The notes under the pieces were generated by a model, which saw only the letters and a list, made by a program, of their open reading frames with translations, did no database searches and had not been told where the DNA came from. A stretch of DNA of 64,000 bases. Source: Gnetum montanum (taxonomy: Eukaryota > Streptophyta > Gnetopsida > Gnetales > Gnetaceae). Numbering within the stretch: position 1 is the stretch's first letter; the number at the start of each line of letters is the position of its first letter. The stretch spans positions 129,282-193,281 of the forward strand of contig MNCI01005236.1 of NCBI GenBank assembly GCA_015680685.1, read 5' to 3'. Positions 59,130 through 64,000 of the stretch are shown piece by piece. Made by a program: the position numbers and the translations under genes.

Positions 59130-61971
59130 TTAGACGGTCCCAGGAAGTGATGGTTCCTGAGGCTCTAAGGGACCTTCACGAACTTCATGCACGGGTGGTG
59201 GTTGATGTGGCTATGGTTGTTCTACTCCTATTGTGATTCCAAGAAAGAGGTAGAAAGCATCCAACAATGCTTTCATTTTCTCCTCCTTACTCTGGGGATC
59301 ATGCACTATCCATGCAGCTTCCCCAATGTGTGTTGGAATGAGCTCATTCCAAGGACATGGGATTGTTGGAAATAACTCCTTTACATTCACAAACTAGGCA
59401 ATGAACTATTTGCATTCGATGTCAAATGCCCTAACTATGACTTTCAACTCTTGGTAATAATTCATCCATCTGGCTAGGTTCTTAGAAATTAATCATTGGT
59501 CTCTGAGAACTTTAAGTTCAGCATTTATAGTCTCAAGCTTATGCTTAGTGTCTTTGTGATGCTTGAACTCCACCTTGTATAATAGATACAAGCTAGCCAC
59601 TTGTTGTTCTAATTCTGGCTATGATTGTCTAGCCATTAGCATTGCCAATTTTTCATATCAGAGATTGGCCAACTTCATTTACTCTGTCATCTCCTCAATT
59701 TGCAACTCCTTTAAGTGGATCTCTGCTTTGTTGTAGGCATCGATCCCATCAACGATGGGTTGCCACATTTCTCTTCCTTGTTGGAGTTGCTAGAGGGCTT
59801 CATTTAGTTTTGCCTTCACCATCTGAATTTTTTTCATTTACTTCCTTTTGTAGGCCAACTTGGTCCCTTTACTGATTCTTCACTTTCTTAAATTTGAGGG
59901 CCTCATTCCTCCAAGTGGTGATTTCGATGGCTGATTTTTAGCTCAAGGCACACACTTCCTCCATTGACAGATTACAATTTTCCATGGCCAATCTCCTTAG
60001 TTCAGTGTTTGCCTTAGAAAGCTACTCTTGCTATTGGTGAAGAAATTTCTACATTTGATCCTTCTAAGCATCAACATTTTGTAGGTGATAATTTTGTGTA
60101 GTCAAGGCTTCATTGTCTTGTGCATCTATTCCAAGTCCTTGCAGATTGAGTGCATTTCTGCTTCAGCTATGGATTGATTGAAGATGGTCGTAATTACCTC
60201 CTCCTCAACTTTCTAGAATATTTCTTGAAGTTTTTTGAAAGCTTCATCTCTTGTTATTTTTAGGTTGAGGAACACAGGATTTGCAGGTCAAGCATGAAGT
60301 TTTGTAATTTCCACGGCCAAGCATTGGTTTCTTTCTTAGGCCGTTTTGAGTTGCCCCTCTAGGATAATGCATTTATCCCTTGCATTTAGCAACTCCAACT
60401 TGGTTGTAATGATGTTCTTTGAAAGATCAAAGATGTCTAGAATTAATTGCCTAGTTCCTACATATTTTTCTAGCAACTTTTCATGTTGGGCTACATCTAA
60501 CTTTCGGTTGACCATGCTTGTGGATGTTTGCACATCTTGAAGTGTAGATACATGTGGTACAAATGTCTTTTGTGCATTCAATGCTTTAGGTACATGGTTA
60601 GTCACCCTTCAACCATTGTCTCCTACCTATGGTGCTGCATCACCAAGATAGTTGCCTCTTTGCCTTTCTCCAACCGCATTGAGAAAGTGGTGGTATTCCT
60701 AGAGATTTCTGGAAATAAATGGTATTGCGATAATAACACCATCACCTCTTGAGCATTGGGATCTGACCTTGCAGGTAACTGTATTCATTGAATAGAGAAG
60801 ATTGGACCACCCCTCTCCATCTAGCTAACTATTCAAGCCACCTCATTAATGTGACTCATTGTGGGTTAGTATATAGATGGATCTATCCCACTTGTTCCTA
60901 CTCATTTCTCTTATTCACTCAAGAGCTATTATCAAATTTTGTGCAAATGCTTAATGGTTGTGTAGGCCTCCAATGTTGTTTCCTAAGTGGGTGGTGGTGG
61001 TGGCTACTCCTCTTCTTGGATTGTCATTGGCATTTTGTCTTTCATGATTTGTGACCATGAGGCCAAAGGTGCATGCTTGAGGGTATTGTTTGAATAGTGA
61101 ATAATTCCTATCCTTTTGCAAAGTTTTTTGATGAGGCATGGAAAGGCTAGGGTCTTCTTTCCACATTCATTCTCCTTGAAGTGCTTCTCAATCTCTAAGT
61201 AAATTACTTGTGGAAGGTTAACAAGAAATTTCCCTCTTAGAGTAATGCATGCTTGAGTAGAGAAGGCATTTACCTTGCTTGGCCTCACCATTGGATTAAG
61301 GTGATAGGCTACAATCTTGAAGTAAATTTGTTCTGCTAATGTGAGTGCACCATATTGCTTGCAATCAACCCCATAGCATTCCTGGGTCCACTCCCTCTTG
61401 GCCTTAGGATCGCCTTTTGTGGAAAATTCAACCAACTATGTTCTAGTATTAGGCAATCCAAGTGCCTATGCAATTTCTTCTATCAAGTAGGACATTTGAA
61501 TGTCCTTGATTTTGACAACGGACCCTAGCCTTTGGCTACTCTAAAAGAGATATGTTTCTCCCATGTACCATTCCCCACTAGGTGTGATTACTAGCCACAT
61601 GGGAGGGGTTTGCAATTGTGTTTTAACATCCTTTGGAGCTTTCTCCAAAAATGGCCCAAAGTTGATCTCTTAAAGAATTGATCTTTGGATCTCTCAAGAC
61701 CTGATGATGTCTAGGCAAGCTTGAGTCAACGTGACCTCAAGCCTTAGTATAGGTCTAGGCACTTCTCCTCTTTGGGATTGTTCTGTTAGCACTTCTTCTT
61801 CTGGAATTTGTCAAACAGATTCCACTTTGGGCTCCTCAAGAAGAGGTCCAATTGCATGGGTTTCCTCAGTAGTTCCTGGCCTTGTTCTTGTTGGTGCCTT
61901 CCAAATTTGGGCCACTTTTCCCATGGTTGTGAGGTTTCTCCTTTCTACAGGCATTTTGATTTTGGTACCAT
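59130..61971 (-). pseudogene. Accessory 3' gene of A5, coiled-coil protein
   Basis: Homologue of the A2 gene at 16860-19661. The conserved globular domain is clear: EINFGPFLEKAPKDVK, MWLVITPSGEWYMGETY (about 61610-61550), then 61435-61004 with IYFKIVAYHLNPM, ITLRGKFLVNLPQVIYLEIEKHF and LAFPCLIKKLCKR. A proline stretch and long coiled coils follow (for example 60605-60336, KLLEKYVGTRQLILDIFDLSKN). Unlike A2 it has frameshifts besides stops. Divergence from A2 is large outside the domain, so the two are old subfamilies. No membrane segment seen. Confidence 0.7.
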
Positions 61972-62288
61972 CTATAATCACAATGAGACCATGGATTAGC
62001 AATCATTGTGTAACCTTAAAGCACTCGGGATACTTTTTTCTTAAGGATAGTTACACTTGGCTAAGTTGTGATTATGGATAATTTAATTAATCCAATTATC
62101 ATTTATTTATGTATTATCATTAATAAATCATCTTGAAGGTTGTTAGAAGGGTTAACTGTCAAAAAAGTTGATGTTTATATGTTGTCAAGGTTATTAACCC
62201 TTTTGGGGAATTAGAAATTTTTTTAAAAAAATTCATCAATTTTTCATTGGAAACCTTAAGGTTTGTGGCCCCATGATAAAGATCTTAC
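61972..62288 (-). other. Probable 5' UTR intron of the A5 accessory gene
   Basis: On minus, ACCAAAG|GTAAGA (donor at 62288) and GTGATTATAG|ATGG (acceptor ending 61972). Same design as A2, acceptor again touching the start codon. Confidence 0.58.
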
Positions 62289-62433
62289 CTTTGGTAAATG
62301 CAAGTTTGAAAAATGGAGTGATTTGCACAAATGGTTGGGAAGTTATGAGCTTTGAAAGGTTTTGTGCTTTGAAAAATTGCAAAAACTCCTCATGTGTTAT
62401 GAGAAATTTGCAAAAAATTCCTAAGTGCTAGGC

Positions 62434-62520
62434 GGTATATATAGGCTATATGCACTACATTGACAAGATCTTGTTGACATGGTCAGCTGCATCAACGAGG
62501 CCTTGTCGACATAGCTATTA
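62434..62520 (-). promoter_or_regulatory. Internal promoter of the A5 accessory gene
   Basis: On minus, the motif block TGTCGACAAGGCCTCGTTGA, TGCAGC and ATGTCAACAAGATCTTGTCA (62513-62459) is followed by a TATA box CTATATATACC near 62446-62435. The motif is of the same TCGA/AGGCCT type as the LTR U3 of A5 and unlike that of A2. Confidence 0.6.
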
Positions 62521-62539
62521 ACCAATGTTGACTTTGGTC

Positions 62540-64000
62540 AAACTTTTAAAATACAAGGAATTTTTGGATGAAACTGGGATCAAATGAAAGTTTAAAGAAC
62601 TGGGAACAATATGAAAACATGAGAAGAGGGTGTTGAAGATCATAAATTTGGAAAAATGAAGAAAATTTGATTTAGTGGATGAATAAAATGAAAGATTAAG
62701 AAGCACTGAGTGATATATTCAAGGGAATATGCAAAAGATATGATTGTAGCGATGTCAAGGATAAGGAACCTTAACTAACCAAGCCAAAAGCTATGCAAGT
62801 GGATCCTTCCCATAGTAAGCTAATGCCCTTTTTACCCTTACACAACCTTAACTAAAGAGTTCATGGGCCCCAAAATTGATTAATGATCATGAAAAGTTAA
62901 GGACCAGCTCGAAAGAATCAAAACAAGAATCCCAACACATCAGACCAAGACATAGAGCATAACATAGAACTCGATAGTGAGGTGAGTTATGGTAGCATGG
63001 ATGGATGATAGAGAAGGTGAAATGAAGTTCCACATTGAGGTCATAAGGATTCCCTTGTGGAATTTGTGTTCAAAATGACCCAAGAAGTTCCATCCTCAGT
63101 CTAGACCAAAATTAGCCACTTTCACTAACTTTGAATTACCACTCTAAGACTGATCCACTCACTTGAGACTAAAGAGTTCTTCCATAAAAGAACCATCATT
63201 TCACAAAGAGAGAAAAAGAGAAGTAGGAAGTGAGAGAGAGGGCCTTAGTTAGAGAGGATCATCAAGCATAGGTGCTTGTTGTTCGAGTCCCATTACGAGT
63301 GCTTATAGCTTGTTTATTTATCCAAGGAATGTGCTTTGAATTCCCATTATTTTTTAAAAAAATGGAAATGACACCATGGGAGGACTTATTTGTGTTGAAG
63401 GGGTGTTCTTTGAATTCCCATCATCTTTTTTGAAATGGGAACCACACCATGGGAGGACTTATTTGTGTTGAAGGGGTGTGCTTTGAATTCCCATCATTTT
63501 TTTGGATGGAAACTACACCATGCAATGACGTTATTTGACTTCCTATTAGTGGGTGCTATGGAATAGTAAGAAGTTCGTGAAAAAACACACAAGAACTCAA
63601 GCAAGTAGAAGAGTACAAAAGACTATTGAGTCACCTTGAAGTCACCCTTCACAAACCTTGAATCCTTCCTAATTTTGGAACTACCAAGGTCACCAATTCA
63701 TTAGAATTTTCTTTAATAGAAGGGATCTCAAATTCCCAAAATATGGAAAACCATAGAGTTCATTGGATGGGCAGATGACATGGACTCACTACCATCATTA
63801 GTAAAAAACAACAATGGCATTGTGTCCTATGGCAATAAAGCATTCTTTATTAGGAAAAATAAGAAAATATCACACTTGGACAAAAAAAAATAAAGTAAAA
63901 AATATAAGAAAGTATAAAATAGTCAAGAAAGTTCAAATGTACTAATGATGGTGTAAAATTAGAAAAATAAGAAAAATAAATAATTTGTAAAATTAAAAAA
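62540..64000 (-). other. A5 post-pol region, non-coding
   Basis: No protein readable. TGAGTCCATGTCATCTGCCC (about 63790-63770 on minus) matches the A1 sequence near 10790. A ~73-bp tandem repeat (about 63329-63530, 2.7 copies, GTGCTTTGAATTCCCAT start) and a purine-rich GAGAGA tract near 63205-63240 are present. Confidence 0.6.
63329..63530. repeat. ~73-bp tandem repeat in A5
   Basis: Three starts of TGnTTTGAATTCCCAT near 63331, 63403 and 63476, each followed by ACACCATGGGAGGACTTATT or a decayed version. Absent from A1 and A2 at this place. Confidence 0.8.

Larger units (their letters stand above)
57970..64000 (-). mobile_element. A5: Athila-like element, 3' half (cut by window end)
   Basis: Minus strand. 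From right to left: post-pol non-coding region, internal promoter, accessory gene, polypurine tract, 3' LTR. The region from 63740 to the end matches A1 post-pol sequence at 10540-10830. Gag, pol and 5' LTR lie beyond the window, so autonomy cannot be judged. Confidence 0.82.

Noticed and set aside
1-64000. tRNA, rRNA or telomere sequences
   Set aside because: None recognised on either strand by eye; tRNA-like matches are limited to primer-binding sites.

Overview
This window looks like land-plant intergenic DNA from a large, repeat-filled nuclear genome. It is AT-rich, I found no intact host gene, and almost every kilobase belongs to decayed transposable elements nested in one another. Two assembly gaps are present (4268-4313 and 49560-50172). 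Plant origin is supported by a tRNA-Asp-type primer-binding site typical of Athila-like Ty3/gypsy elements, by MULE transposase and Ulp1-type protease genes, and by a fragment resembling plant topoisomerase VI subunit A. A gymnosperm would fit the age and density of insertions, but that is only a guess. Coding regions carry many stop codons that look like C-to-T or G-to-A changes of methylated DNA, usually with the reading frame kept.

Layout. (1) About 0.65-28.8 kb is an old Mutator-like DNA transposon carrying two convergent genes: a Ulp1/C48 protease gene on + (1.5-13.76 kb) and a MULE transposase gene on - (about 28.5 down to 24.9 kb). Degenerate short repeats lie at both ends and between the genes. 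It was broken by three LTR-retrotransposon insertions. A1 (3225-13163, target duplication ATTTT) is an Athila-like element with gag, protease, RT, RNase H and integrase remnants, and it splits the Ulp1 gene. A2 (15071-24902, target duplication ATTTG) has its two LTRs in opposite orientation. A tail-to-tail LTR pair (A3/A4, 25291-27201) splits the transposase gene. (2) 29.09-32.18 kb is a solo LTR of a second family (B1) whose long 5' part carries unique sequence including a TOP6A-like exon fragment. (3) 32.6-38.2 kb holds a tandem-repeat block and a minus-strand gag-protease element (C2). (4) 38.2-53.7 kb is a second Ulp1 copy split by element C1 (39053-53440). C1 encodes Gag and protease but shows no RT or integrase, carries about eleven units of a ~190-bp tandem repeat, and contains a nested solo LTR (B2, target duplication CATAC) with an Hsp70-like start fragment. 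(5) 53.7-57.97 kb is transposon spacer plus a decayed minus-strand gene. (6) 57.97-64 kb is the 3' half of another minus-strand Athila-like element (A5), cut by the window end.

The most interesting system is in A2 and A5. Near the 3' end of each lies a separate gene with its own TATA box, a conserved intron just before the ATG, and a long protein (934-codon frame in A2) with an N-terminal globular domain and a coiled-coil tail. The short motif just upstream of this internal TATA box matches the motif of the same element's LTR U3, but differs between elements (GATATC-type in A2, TCGATGAGGCCT-type in A5). This suggests LTR and internal promoter answer to one element-specific factor. Other highlights are the inverted-LTR insertion with a perfect target duplication, and B-family LTRs whose U3 regions hold different host-gene fragments.
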